Origin: an uncultured Roseibacillus sp.
GTDB lineage: Bacteria; Verrucomicrobiota; Verrucomicrobiia; Verrucomicrobiales; Akkermansiaceae
Direction: 5' to 3'
Assembly: GCA_937949965.1 (NCBI GenBank)
Contig: CALFBF010000006.1
Coordinates: forward strand, 1 to 32,766
DNA: 32,766 nucleotides
The notes under the pieces were generated by a model. It did not search any database. It was not told the DNA's origin and was given only the letters and a program-made list of their open reading frames with translations. A program made the position numbers and the translations under genes. Shown piece by piece: positions 23,464 through 32,554 of this stretch (positions are counted from its first letter, which is position 1; each line of letters starts with the position of its first letter).

Positions 23464-24003
23464 ATGAAAAATTACTTCGCCCGCTTTTGGCTCCAGCTTC
23501 GCTTTTGGGCATTTCACTGCTCGCTTACGGCGCTGCCGAGCTTTCTCATTGTTGTCATCAACCCTGGTCTTGGTACTAACACTACCACCATTTTGGCGAT
23601 GCTAACCGGCATTACCATTTTTATCCTCATCTACACTCTCGCCGGAAGCTCCATCTCAGCGCTTCACGATCAAAAACATCTATTTGCACGGGCCACTCGC
23701 TTAGCTCTTAAAATTCGACTCTTTATCTCAGTCGCCAGTCTTCCACTTGTCTTCTTCGTGAGCCAAATGGAAAAACTCCTTTTTATAATTCCCGACTACT
23801 GGGCTGGAGTCACAGCAGGATTTGCCCTTTCTTCACTGAGCCCTACTCACGCTTGGAGCATAGAATCCTTCCCATTCACTGTTGGCTGGACTCTGTTAGA
23901 AGGCTTCATTCTCTCCTTCCTTCTCTTTATGGGGACTTTCTTCTGCCTCATTTGGGTGAACCACAAAGAGAAGAAAAAGATTTTTCAGAAAAAAAACAGC
24001 TAA
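23464..24003 (+). CDS. Hypothetical four-helix membrane protein
   Basis: 179 aa, not recognised. It has about four hydrophobic segments: FHCSLTALPSFLIVVI (about 18-33), ILAMLTGITIFILIYTLAG (about 43-61), LFISVASLPLVFFVS (about 86-100, with a further hydrophobic stretch near 105), and WTLLEGFILSFLLFMGTFF (about 142-160). The ends are basic (MKNYFARFWLQLRFW and NHKEKKKIFQKKNS), which fits both termini in the cytoplasm. No catalytic or transport motif is seen. A weak AGG stands six bases before the ATG. It is isolated between the palindromic repeats and the hicBA remnant, and a small hairpin (CGTCA-CAC-TGACG) follows its stop. Base composition is plain. It is likely real given its length and helix pattern, but its role is unknown. 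Confidence 0.65.
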   Translation: MKNYFARFWLQLRFWAFHCSLTALPSFLIVVINPGLGTNTTTILAMLTGITIFILIYTLAGSSISALHDQKHLFARATRLALKIRLFISVASLPLVFFVSQMEKLLFIIPDYWAGVTAGFALSSLSPTHAWSIESFPFTVGWTLLEGFILSFLLFMGTFFCLIWVNHKEKKKIFQKKNS

Positions 24004-24094
24004 CGTCACACTGACGAATTTCACTAACAATCCTGATACCACGTCTTCCGTTGCATCTTCATAAATCATTTTAGACACTTTGATTTGTTCGTCA

Positions 24095-24282
24095 TTAAAG
24101 AGAGCCTCCAGCAGTCAACCTCTTTAGGATTTTCTTTGCCAAGAGCTCACTAATCTCACGGTGACGTGGAACCAGTTCTGGGTGCCTGTTTGCGGGTTAT
24201 GATGAATATCATGACGACCACCGTGCCGTAAAAGACTACACCCAGCTTCCTCGAGTTTCTTGATAAGATCGCACCTCTTCAT
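24095..24282 (-). pseudogene. hicA: Frameshifted HicA-type mRNA interferase toxin
   Basis: The ATG at 24282 overlaps the hicB stop (ATGA). The first 35 codons read MKRCDLIKKLEEAGCSLLRH then GGRHDIHHNPQTGTQ, the recognisable N-terminal two-thirds of HicA with its RHGG-x-H motif. The frame then turns into NWFHVTVRLVSSWQRKS and stops at 24124. One frame over, from about 24175, the expected C-terminus continues: LVPRHREISELLAKKILKRL then TAGGSL, stop at 24095. Restoring one base near 24176-24177 would give a normal toxin of about 62 residues. HicA cleaves mRNA; the cut form has lost its VPRHRE strand and last helix and should be inactive. A sequencing error is the main alternative. Confidence 0.82.
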
Positions 24283-24473
24283 ACAATCTCTAGCTCAAAG
24301 ACTTTACGAATTCCTGGAATCTGTTCGGCACTCGAAAACATCTTGTACAAGTCACGAAGATGCTGCTTAAGATCTTCCAAGTCATCACCTTGTGTCCAGT
24401 GATCAGGAAAATCATTCAGGTAGCCCAGAAGCTTACCATCACTCTCAGACCAATGCGTGAACTTCAATTTCAT
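24279..24473 (-). CDS. hicB: Short HicB-family antitoxin
   Basis: 64 aa with the short HicB fold: a beta strand with KLLGYLNDFPDHWTQGDDLEDL, then LKQHLRDLYKMF. In type II HicAB systems this domain binds and neutralises the HicA toxin. It has no C-terminal DNA-binding domain, so any autoregulation would need another protein. The gene precedes hicA and overlaps it by ATGA, so the two were translationally coupled. Because the toxin gene is frameshifted, this antitoxin is either a remnant or now serves another role, for example guarding against related toxins elsewhere in the genome. The frame itself is intact. Confidence 0.8.
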   Translation of the reverse strand: MKLKFTHWSESDGKLLGYLNDFPDHWTQGDDLEDLKQHLRDLYKMFSSAEQIPGIRKVFELEIV

Positions 24474-24569
24474 ACTTAGAATCTAACCTCTGCTCTTCTT
24501 TGTGTCGATTCACTAAACCTTTAATAACCCACTCTTAAAGCTTCCACAAAGCTCAGCTGCATTCACAAA

Positions 24570-27500
24570 TTATTTCTTCCGAATGACCGCCAACCAGTCT
24601 TCTTGATCCGGAGCTTGCAATGGGATCTGGCAAGAAGCGGTGTCCCCTAACTCACCCGTGCGAGGGTTGAACCAGGAGAGGGTGAATTCTCCCTTAGGAA
24701 GACGAACATCAGTCTGCCCTCCTGTAGGCAGGTAGACGAGGTAGAGCTCTCCTTCTTTGGCTAAGCAGTATTTGCTATTATCATTCTTCTTATTGCCGAT
24801 GAGATCATTGCGATTATTCATCGTCTCGACGGGAATCTGTTGTTCGCGGAAGAAATTAAGAGCGTAACGGCAGTAGTCCCAGCTCCGGTCTCGTGAACGC
24901 CAATCCTCGCAAACAAGATCGTTCTCTGGAAGCTTGTAGCCAAAGTAATACTCCACCCCAGTTCCTCCCGCCATCAAAGTTCCCCAGAGGGTGTATTTGC
25001 GGCAGTCATCAATGGTCGGGCCGTCGTAGTCCGCAGGCATTCCGGGGTAATCAGGATCAGGTGGCATTCCGACCTGAGCATCTCCGGGCTCATCAAAGGC
25101 GACTACCCAAGGGCGACCACTCGCACGCGACTTACGAACCCAGTTAACTACCTGATGATGGCATCCCTTGAGAGAACTATTTTGGAGAGAAATCCCCGTG
25201 AATTCCTTACGCCCGAGAAGAGGATTATAAACGCGATCCTGCTGGTCGGGAAAGGTGTGGATCACGACATGATTTTGATAACCGTCTAACTGCTTAATGT
25301 AATCAGCCATTGCCAATTGCTCCTCCGTGGTCTGGGTATTCTCTTCTCCTAAGTTCCAGTTCAAAGCGAGATGATGACCAAAGCGGGCAATGAGTTCCCG
25401 GCAATAGAGCTTCCGCTCAGGACCTAACTTACCACCATCGAGTGAGGAGCTTACTTCTCCGCCCTGCTTCTTATGGCCTAATCGATGATCATCAATCTCG
25501 GTCTCCTGCATCTTGAAGTGCAGGAAAAGTCCCTTGGTCATCGCGTGGTCAAAGACGATATCCCATTGCGCTAATTTACTACAATCATAGTGAAACTTTT
25601 CACGCGGGTGAACAAAAGGCCAAACATTACTGCCATCGCCATCGACATTATAAGGTAAGAAAGAAAAGGCATTGAGACCTTCTGCAGCGAGATAGTTCAG
25701 CGCTCCAATGAGCCCCTTCCCTTTCCCATTCTGCCAAGTGGGGTCTCCCGCCTGCCAATCCTGCTCATGTGCAGCCCAAGTCTTCAGCGGTCCCTTTTTA
25801 GCCTTCAGAGTTTGGGTATTGTCAAAGTCGGTGTAAGCCAAGAGCGTCTCTGGAGCATCTGCTCCCGCCTTCAGAAAATAGCTGTGATCACCTTGGAACC
25901 GCAGTAGATGTTTTCCAACGTATGTAAGACGACCTCGCTCCCGAAAATCGGGCCACTGCTTATCTGATGCAGCAATTGACAACTCTCCTTTTTTACCATG
26001 CAGAGGAGCTTTCTGCCCGCCTTCTCTTCCAAGATCGAGAGCAACTTGCGGTCCCGACAAAAAACTCGCCTCATAGCTCCATTGCCCTGTTAGAGGTGGG
26101 CAAAAATGGACACGCCAAGTTGTGCCAGACTCTGCCGAAGATTCGGCGGCATGTCCGTCAGCGGCAAAAAAACCGGGAACGGTTATGAGTCTCCCACTCT
26201 CATGGGTAAAGGTGACATCCAAGCGATAATCAGTAAACGGATTCGGTTCGCGGTCCAACTCGTGGGCGTAGGGTCCAGCAAAGTCGATCGCAACAGCATG
26301 CCACTGCTTTTGCTCTCCCGTAATCGAGACCGAGCCGTCTCCATCGGCCTGCCGTGGTAACTGCAAGGGTGGACCTACTGGTTTTTTCGTAGCTTGTTTC
26401 GACTGCGCAAGCGCGAGTTTACTTACCGCTTGGCGAGTCGTAGAGTCAGCAGCTAAAAAGGAAAGAGCGGACCAACGAGCACGTGAGTATTCTTTGCCAT
26501 CCGCACTGGCTACTACAGCTGCCACCCGGATGACATCACCGGTATTGAGCTCGATTCCTTTGAATACCCCATGAAAACGAGGTCCTTCTTGAAAGCGTTT
26601 TTGCGCAAGTGGGGCAGTGTGAATCCCCACTACTGCATCATTGACCGCCACCGTGTAAGTGCAGCCCCCATCATCCTCTCCCACAGCCTCGATAGCGAGG
26701 TCATAGCGACCACCAGGATAAGGGAAACTAGTGGCCACCACTGCGGCCTGATGCTTTTCAGGATTAACAGCAGCCCATTTTCCTTGATCAAGATAGAAGG
26801 CTGAGTCCGTCAGCGGGAACTCTTCTGCGCGCATCCTGAGCTTCTGCACGGGAGCCTTTTTCGAAGGAGAAGAGCCCACCACCGCAGGCTTTGCCTTTAC
26901 AAAAGGAAAAGGCTTAGGGAACTCTCCTTGATAAGCCATAGGCTTCGGTCCCAGCCCTTCTGGCTGATAGTCCTTACGATTCGCCAGCAGGATCTTATCG
27001 AGAGAAATACCGTCTTCTCTCATCGAAACTTGAATAGTGTGCACTCCCGCACTGGGGACTTCTAAAGTCAGAATTCCGTCTACTCCGACATGGACCTTCT
27101 CGGTGCGTTGTGCCGACTTCCAATGCCACTGATTCTTGACGATAGTTTGCCAGCGCCGAGCCGACTGCGGCCAGGTGCCATTGATACCGAAGTGAAGCCC
27201 GTTGTCCTCAGAAGTGGTAGAGCATACTCTTGCCCAGATCCAGTAGGTTCCGGGAGTCTCGAAATGCACTGGATAGCTCAAAACCGCCATCGTGCCCATT
27301 TTTTCGGTAAAGTTTTCACCTGGAATAAGACGATCTCCATGGCTACGGCGTGTATCTGGCAACAATTCCAAGTAAGCACCGCCAGCAGCCCCTGCAATAT
27401 GAGAAGGATCGCCATCTGGTTTTACCTTTGGTTCCTGATCACGAGTCGTTAGATACCAAGCACGAACATCAGCTCGCTCCTGCTTCGTAAAGTGCTCAGC

Positions 27501-27617
27501 TTCGATAGCGACGACTCCTTTTTTTTCCGCAAACACCAAATCCTTGGAAACGGAAGTCTGAGCAGGACTTCCCTGCACAAAGGCTGAGACAAAAACAATA
27601 ATGGGGAACAATTTCAC
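24570..27617 (-). CDS. Secreted multidomain glycoside hydrolase-like protein with DUF5060
   Basis: 1015 aa, beginning at a GTG at 27617 that directly opens a signal peptide (MKLFPIIVFVSAFVQGSPAQ), so it is exported. A carbohydrate-binding-like domain comes first (about 30-215, with VVAIEAEHFTKQER and TPGTYWIWARV), like the C-terminal domain of GH115 proteins; a second beta-sandwich follows (about 260-395). A DUF5060 domain (about 425-525: AIDFAGPYAHELDREPNPFT, DYRLDVTFTHESG) precedes a TIM-barrel catalytic region (about 570-900: AEGLNAFSFLPYNVDGDGSN, LHFKMQETEIDDHRLG, ALNWNLGEENTQT). The end resembles the collagen-binding-like domain found on such enzymes (LPKGEFTLSWFNPRTGE). Glu residues in NLGEEN are plausible catalytic acids. 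The substrate cannot be read from sequence. It is divergent from a GH97 gene, suggesting a shared sugar-degradation role. Confidence 0.85.
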   Translation of the reverse strand: MKLFPIIVFVSAFVQGSPAQTSVSKDLVFAEKKGVVAIEAEHFTKQERADVRAWYLTTRDQEPKVKPDGDPSHIAGAAGGAYLELLPDTRRSHGDRLIPGENFTEKMGTMAVLSYPVHFETPGTYWIWARVCSTTSEDNGLHFGINGTWPQSARRWQTIVKNQWHWKSAQRTEKVHVGVDGILTLEVPSAGVHTIQVSMREDGISLDKILLANRKDYQPEGLGPKPMAYQGEFPKPFPFVKAKPAVVGSSPSKKAPVQKLRMRAEEFPLTDSAFYLDQGKWAAVNPEKHQAAVVATSFPYPGGRYDLAIEAVGEDDGGCTYTVAVNDAVVGIHTAPLAQKRFQEGPRFHGVFKGIELNTGDVIRVAAVVASADGKEYSRARWSALSFLAADSTTRQAVSKLALAQSKQATKKPVGPPLQLPRQADGDGSVSITGEQKQWHAVAIDFAGPYAHELDREPNPFTDYRLDVTFTHESGRLITVPGFFAADGHAAESSAESGTTWRVHFCPPLTGQWSYEASFLSGPQVALDLGREGGQKAPLHGKKGELSIAASDKQWPDFRERGRLTYVGKHLLRFQGDHSYFLKAGADAPETLLAYTDFDNTQTLKAKKGPLKTWAAHEQDWQAGDPTWQNGKGKGLIGALNYLAAEGLNAFSFLPYNVDGDGSNVWPFVHPREKFHYDCSKLAQWDIVFDHAMTKGLFLHFKMQETEIDDHRLGHKKQGGEVSSSLDGGKLGPERKLYCRELIARFGHHLALNWNLGEENTQTTEEQLAMADYIKQLDGYQNHVVIHTFPDQQDRVYNPLLGRKEFTGISLQNSSLKGCHHQVVNWVRKSRASGRPWVVAFDEPGDAQVGMPPDPDYPGMPADYDGPTIDDCRKYTLWGTLMAGGTGVEYYFGYKLPENDLVCEDWRSRDRSWDYCRYALNFFREQQIPVETMNNRNDLIGNKKNDNSKYCLAKEGELYLVYLPTGGQTDVRLPKGEFTLSWFNPRTGELGDTASCQIPLQAPDQEDWLAVIRKK

Positions 27618-27858
27618 AAGGTGAAAATACTCAATATCGTTTGTCGTTTTAACAGCAAATTCCCGAAAAAAATCGGCCCCAAACCAAACACCAGAAAACC
27701 AACTAAAACTTTACCTTTAAATTATCTCATTCAAAACTTGCGACTTAGTAAGTAAGAATTCAGCACTCTCTCTCGTTAACACCTTCAACACAGTGACGGT
27801 TTTCGTCAAAAAATGCACAATTATTACTTCTCCTGATAACTCAGGGCTCACTTCGCAA

Positions 27859-29745
27859 ATGAAACCGTTCACACTACTGACCTCTCTCGTCGCCCTCGCT
27901 TCTTGGCTTCCCGCAGAAACTTTTTACAGTCCTAACAAAACTGTATCCGCTGATTTTTTCGTCGATGCCGAAGAACGACTCTCATTCTCGGTTTTCAGAG
28001 GAGAAAAAGTGGTCATCGAACCTTCCGCACTGGGTATCACGGTAGATGGAGTCGACTTAGGAAAAGGAGTCCAACTAGGGGAAGCGCGTGAAAGCTCATT
28101 CTCCGGACGTTATCCTATGCTCGGCGGCAAAGCCGAAGCCGAGAATAACTACCAAGGAATCAGCATCCCGGTTATTCACCCTTCCGGTCTTACTTATCTG
28201 TTAGAAGCGCGCCTCTTCGACGAAGGAATCGGTTATCGCTACCTTGTCCCCGGTGAAGGATCACGCACGGTGCAGGGAGAGACGTCCAGCTTCACCGTGC
28301 CAGCGAATACCCCTATCTGGCACTTTGAACGAAAGAATGGATGGAAACTCAAGAGCTACGCAGGCTGGTGGATGAAAACGCCTATCGAGGAAATGCCCAC
28401 CGTTTCAAAAACTCCCACGCAAGGTTTTCCGCTCGTCTTAGCCGAGCCCACTGGCGGCTACACTGTGCTCACTGAGGCTGCCGTCTTCAACTACTCAGGA
28501 ATGAGAGCGAAAGCGATTGGCAACCGCACCTTCCAAGCGGACTTCACGGAAGGGAAAAAAGGGTTCGAACTGGAAGGTCTTATCACCACTCCTTGGCGAA
28601 CCGTAATTACGGTGGACACTCTCGATCAACTCGTCAACCAAACGGTGGTCCAAAACTTAGCCCCCGCTCCTGACCCTGAACTCTTCGAAGACCTCTCTTG
28701 GATTCAACCTGGTTGGACGGCATGGCGTTGGCAATTGCAGGGAGTCGGCCTTCCGAAAGATCAGGTCAACTTCGCACGCTATGCCAAAGAGCTCTCTTGG
28801 CCTTTCAGCCTCATTGATGACGGCTGGGAGATTTATTGGGACCAACCTTGGGAACATCTAAAAGAGATTGTTGCCCAGGCTGAAAAATCAGGCATCAAAA
28901 TCTTTGTCTGGAAGCGCTGGGGGGATCTCCGTAATCCCGCGAACAACTATCAGGACCTAAGAGAATGGTTGGACAAAATCAAAGAAATTGGAGTAGTTGG
29001 CGTCAAGGTCGACTTTTTCGATGCCGAGGACCTTGCTACCCGTCGAGGAGAAGAAGCGGTCTTGCGCGAATCAGCCAAGCGCCAACTTATGATCAATTTC
29101 CATGGTTGTCCCAAAGCAACCGGAGAGGCACGCACTTATCCTAACGAAGTGACCCGTGAGGGCATCCGCGGTATCGAACTCAACTTCATCCGCCGCGAAG
29201 GACTCCTCACTCCAGAGCACAATGCCGCCCTCCCTTTTACTAGGTTAGCCGTAGGTCACGGAGACTACACCCCCCTCACTTTCCAGCCTGGACACATCGG
29301 TGACGTTACCATCGCTCACCAATTAGCCACCTGCATCCTTTATACCTCCCCGATGCAGATTATGAACGCCATCCCGACCAATCTCATTCATTACCCAATC
29401 AAGGAAGTCACCGACCTGATGAAAAGCATGCCCACCGTCTGGGATGAAACTCGCGTCTTGCCTGGAAGTGAGATTGGCGAACTCGCCGTCATGGCTCGCC
29501 GCAGTGGGGATTCTTGGTATGTAGGAGCCTTGAACGGTGGGGATGCGAAAGAGTATGATCTTGATCTCAACTTCCTAGGCGAAGGAACTTACGAAGCACT
29601 TCTCCTCCATGACCACGAGGTCTCGAATCTCGTGGTGACTCCACAAACCTTTACTACAAAGGCAACGGAGAAGCGCATCATCTCGCTTGCTGCGGGAGGT
29701 GGATTCACCCTGCGTCTTCGGAAAGCCGGACCAGGAAAAGAATAA
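27859..29745 (+). CDS. Glycoside hydrolase family 97 enzyme (alpha-glucosidase / alpha-galactosidase type)
   Basis: 628 aa from the ATG at 27859, chosen because MKPFTLLTSLVALASWLPA is a signal peptide; the upstream GTG at 27793 would bury it. GH97 has an N-terminal beta-sandwich (SPNKTVSADFFVDAEERLSF), a central TIM barrel, and a C-terminal beta domain; all three are visible. Barrel markers are TAWRWQLQGVGLPKDQ, FSLIDDGWEIYWDQPW, GVKVDFFDAEDL, MINFHGCPKATGEART and PNEVTREGIRGIELN. The Asp in GVKVDFF sits where retaining GH97 alpha-galactosidases have their nucleophile, but I cannot separate the retaining and inverting subgroups with certainty. It is calcium-dependent in known members and should be periplasmic. 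It is divergent from the DUF5060 enzyme (241 bp shared gap) and ends two bases from the next convergent gene. Confidence 0.94.
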   Translation: MKPFTLLTSLVALASWLPAETFYSPNKTVSADFFVDAEERLSFSVFRGEKVVIEPSALGITVDGVDLGKGVQLGEARESSFSGRYPMLGGKAEAENNYQGISIPVIHPSGLTYLLEARLFDEGIGYRYLVPGEGSRTVQGETSSFTVPANTPIWHFERKNGWKLKSYAGWWMKTPIEEMPTVSKTPTQGFPLVLAEPTGGYTVLTEAAVFNYSGMRAKAIGNRTFQADFTEGKKGFELEGLITTPWRTVITVDTLDQLVNQTVVQNLAPAPDPELFEDLSWIQPGWTAWRWQLQGVGLPKDQVNFARYAKELSWPFSLIDDGWEIYWDQPWEHLKEIVAQAEKSGIKIFVWKRWGDLRNPANNYQDLREWLDKIKEIGVVGVKVDFFDAEDLATRRGEEAVLRESAKRQLMINFHGCPKATGEARTYPNEVTREGIRGIELNFIRREGLLTPEHNAALPFTRLAVGHGDYTPLTFQPGHIGDVTIAHQLATCILYTSPMQIMNAIPTNLIHYPIKEVTDLMKSMPTVWDETRVLPGSEIGELAVMARRSGDSWYVGALNGGDAKEYDLDLNFLGEGTYEALLLHDHEVSNLVVTPQTFTTKATEKRIISLAAGGGFTLRLRKAGPGKE

Positions 29746-29747
29746 AA

Positions 29748-30161
29748 TCATCTCTCAATCTGCACCAATTTCACACCGTAAGTTTCCGCAATCTCAGGCG
29801 CATCGGAAGCTTTGTAAACTTCGCGATAATAGACCTCTTGCACCCCGTATGCGCATAGGGTCTGCATACAAGCAGTACAGGGCATGGTTGAGGTCGCTAC
29901 AATCTTGGCCTCCCCTCTTTTGAAGAGACTGCAGAGGTTAATCTCGGCGTGGAGCATGAACTTCTGTCGTTTATCGCGATCATCCCAAAAGCCCTCAGGG
30001 GCATCGAACCCTGGAGCAAGACCGTTGTAAGCAGTAGCAATGACACGGTTGTCAAAGTCGAGAGCTGCCGCCCCTACTTTGCGAAACGGGTCTTCCGACC
30101 TCAGACTGGCGACCTCGGCTAGAGCCATCGCGTATTCAGGAATTGAAATTCGCTCACTCAT
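29748..30161 (-). CDS. dCMP deaminase-like zinc cytidine deaminase
   Basis: 137 aa. The zinc-binding deaminase motifs are clear: HAEIN (His71 zinc ligand, Glu73 proton shuttle) and PCTACMQTL (Cys95 and Cys98 zinc ligands). The N-terminal [20 protein letters not shown] and [10 protein letters not shown] are typical of deoxycytidylate deaminases of the ComEB/Dcd type, which turn dCMP to dUMP for thymidylate synthesis. Other members act on different cytidine or guanine compounds, so the substrate is probable only. The start codon lies inside the end of the upstream gene (8-base overlap ATGAGTGA), implying translational coupling to the DUF255 protein. It converges on the GH97 gene with two bases between the stop codons. 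Confidence 0.9.
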   Translation of the reverse strand: MSERISIPEYAMALAEVASLRSEDPFRKVGAAALDFDNRVIATAYNGLAPGFDAPEGFWDDRDKRQKFMLHAEINLCSLFKRGEAKIVATSTMPCTACMQTLCAYGVQEVYYREVYKASDAPEIAETYGVKLVQIER

Positions 30162-32259
30162 TGTCTTCCTCCGCTGTGGGCTTTTCTAGTAACCATTGCA
30201 AAATCTTTTTGGGTTCTGTTGTTGGTTCGCGACAGGTATTCCCCTTGCAGAGATAGGCTCGAACACCCTCATCTGACGCGAGGCTTTTTGTAAAATCACT
30301 CACTGGCCCATCAGGGCTCATCACCACAAGATCTCCCCCCGGCGCGGTGGCGACAAGACGCAAGAACTCCTCCCGCAACTGCCCTTCTCCCACAACGACC
30401 AATCGCGCGGGCTTCTCCAAATGCCAAGCGAGGGCTTGGGTGAGAGCTGGTAGAGCAAAGGGCTCTTCACGCAGTGCCTGCCCGAAGTAAGTCAAGGTCT
30501 GGAGGAGCTTCGCCCGCAAATCAGCACGGTCCGTCATTTCGGCATACCAAACCAGCTCCTGTGCCGCCAAAGAACTCGCTGTCGGCAAGGCATTGTCGAA
30601 GTCCTCCTTCAATCGCAACACCAGATCTTCGCGCGCTTCGCCATCGTAAAACCCCCCCTGCTCGGAATCAAAAAAACGCGCACAACCAGTATCCAGGTAA
30701 CGCAATCCTTGCTCCAAGAAATCACCCTCTAAGGTGACCTCATAGAGCTGACGCCCCGCCTTGGCCATCGCGAGGTAGTTCAAGGCTTGTTGACTCTCCT
30801 CGACATGATCTTCCCGCCAGCGATTGGCGAGACGTTGCCCATCCCAAAGAAGCTCCGCTACCGTCTGAAAAGCTTTCCGCGCAGCTGCCAAATAGCGTGG
30901 CTCCTGTAGGGTGAGACTGGCCTCTGCGAGCGCGGCAATCATGAGCCCATTCCAACCGGCGAGTATCTTATCATCCGTCGCGGGTGGCACTCGCTGAGCG
31001 CGGTGCCGGGTCATCAGAGTCCTCGCCTCCTGATAGCGTTTTTCCTCGTCACCAGGTTCGGCGACGATGGAGAGAACGTTCTGCTTCGTAAGCGCTTCGG
31101 GATCGGAGAAGTCGTAGAAATTTCCTTCTTCGGTAACCCCAAAGACGCGTTGCACGACTGCTAACTGAGGCTCATCTAACAGCTCTTTTAATTCCGATAG
31201 AGTCCAGCACCAATACTTCCCTTCCTTGCCCTCACTCTGAGCATCTTGTGCACTGTAGAACGCTCCGTTAGAGTCCCTCATCTCGGAGAGAACATAGTCC
31301 GCAATTCCAGTCGCAGTTTCTCGAAAAAGAGGCTCCTGAGTGAGTCGCCAAGCTTCGCAGTAGACCTCCAAGAGCTGCGCTTGATCATAGAGCATTTTTT
31401 CGAAATGAGGGACCAACCACTTCTTATCAACGGCATAGCGATGGAAGCCTCCTCCGAGATGATCGTGGATTCCTCCCCGCGCCATTTTGCGACAGGTAAA
31501 GAGGGCCTGCTCTCTAGTCTTGGCCTCCTCACTCCTCAGTAGAAATAAAAGGTGGCTCGCTTGCGGGAATTTATGCACCTCTCCCCAACCGCCATTTTCT
31601 TCATCCACTCGTGCCGAAAGCGTAGAAAGGACTTGAGCAACGGTTTCCTGGGCGAGCTCCCCTTCTTCGCCACCGCTACCCTCGAAAAAAGAACTGAGGT
31701 GCTCAGTCAATTGCTCGCTGGCCGTTACCACCGAGGCTCTCTCTTCGCGCCAAGCTCTTTCCACTCCTTCCAAAACATCATCAAAAGAAGGGCGTCCATC
31801 AGCGGAATCCGGTGGAAAGTAAGTCCCTCCAAAAAAGAGCTTCAGCTCGGGTGTGAGAAAAACATTCAAAGGCCAGCCTCCTCCCTGCCCGGTGAGGGCC
31901 TGAAACTTCTTCATATAAACAGCATCGACATCGGGGCGCTCCTCACGGTCGAGCTTGATGCTAACGAAATGCTCGTTCAAGAATTCAGCTACCTTTGCAT
32001 CACGGAACGACTCCCGCTCCATGACATGGCACCAATGACAGGTCGAATAGCCGACACTGAGCAAAATCGGCTTCTCTTCCTCGCGCGCCTTCGCAAAGGC
32101 CTCCTCTCCCCAAGGATACCAGTCCACCGGATTATCGGCATGGAGTAGCAGATAGGGCGATTTTTCCTCTCCAAGGCGATTGATTTTCCCCCGTTCTTCA
32201 GCCAAAAGACCGTGCAATCCAGCCATGAATAGGAGCGTGATTTCAAAAATTCGTTTCAT
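30154..32259 (-). CDS. DUF255 (YyaL/SPATA20-like) thioredoxin-domain protein
   Basis: 701 aa from the ATG at 32259; the longer frame to 32283 begins with TTG. A likely signal peptide ([20 protein letters not shown]) suggests export, unlike many cytosolic homologues. The DUF255 thioredoxin-like domain (about 24-190) opens with [20 protein letters not shown] and carries the CHWC motif (Cys74, Cys77), followed by [14 protein letters not shown] and [12 protein letters not shown]. An (alpha/alpha)6 barrel resembling N-acylglucosamine epimerases follows, with [20 protein letters not shown] and [16 protein letters not shown]. The family is widespread but its activity is unclear; a role in redox or sugar chemistry is possible. 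It overlaps the downstream deaminase start by eight bases, so the two are co-translated. It is divergent from the gene at 32555. Confidence 0.92.
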   Translation of the reverse strand: MKRIFEITLLFMAGLHGLLAEERGKINRLGEEKSPYLLLHADNPVDWYPWGEEAFAKAREEEKPILLSVGYSTCHWCHVMERESFRDAKVAEFLNEHFVSIKLDREERPDVDAVYMKKFQALTGQGGGWPLNVFLTPELKLFFGGTYFPPDSADGRPSFDDVLEGVERAWREERASVVTASEQLTEHLSSFFEGSGGEEGELAQETVAQVLSTLSARVDEENGGWGEVHKFPQASHLLFLLRSEEAKTREQALFTCRKMARGGIHDHLGGGFHRYAVDKKWLVPHFEKMLYDQAQLLEVYCEAWRLTQEPLFRETATGIADYVLSEMRDSNGAFYSAQDAQSEGKEGKYWCWTLSELKELLDEPQLAVVQRVFGVTEEGNFYDFSDPEALTKQNVLSIVAEPGDEEKRYQEARTLMTRHRAQRVPPATDDKILAGWNGLMIAALAEASLTLQEPRYLAAARKAFQTVAELLWDGQRLANRWREDHVEESQQALNYLAMAKAGRQLYEVTLEGDFLEQGLRYLDTGCARFFDSEQGGFYDGEAREDLVLRLKEDFDNALPTASSLAAQELVWYAEMTDRADLRAKLLQTLTYFGQALREEPFALPALTQALAWHLEKPARLVVVGEGQLREEFLRLVATAPGGDLVVMSPDGPVSDFTKSLASDEGVRAYLCKGNTCREPTTEPKKILQWLLEKPTAEEDNE

Positions 32260-32410
32260 CTTTTTTCTACCATCGTTGAACAATCTCCGCAGTGAAAGGT
32301 CTACTTTTCTGAATACGCTCGTGTATGCGAGATATTCAACAAAGGGTGAACAGTAGTTTTTCAGCTTCCGTGCGACCAGCAGTCCGCGCGGATAGTTGAA
32401 GAATTCACGG

Positions 32411-32436
32411 TCGCGGGAGGTTTCGGCCTCCCGCGA
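32411..32436. repeat. Perfect 10-bp GC-rich hairpin between divergent genes
   Basis: TCGCGGGAGG - TTTCGG - CCTCCCGCGA. It lies 119 bases before the 32555 start and 152 before the DUF255 start. It is stable enough to act as an RNA structure, but no long T-run follows on either strand (only CTTTTC on the plus side). A second small hairpin, CTTTTC-TAA-GAAAAG, comes directly after. Confidence 0.5.
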
Positions 32437-32554
32437 TTCGCTTTTCTAAGAAAAGGCTCTTCATACTGCTCTTTTCGACCCGCAACGGGAAGACCCGACT
32501 TGCTATTCCATCCTTGCACCAAAGGCCACTCAGGGCTAAGCACTCTCCCGCGCT

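Noticed and set aside
27612-27626. TTTCAC-AAG-GTGAAA inverted repeat across the DUF5060 start codon
   Set aside because: Only six pairs and in AT-rich sequence; too weak to call an operator.
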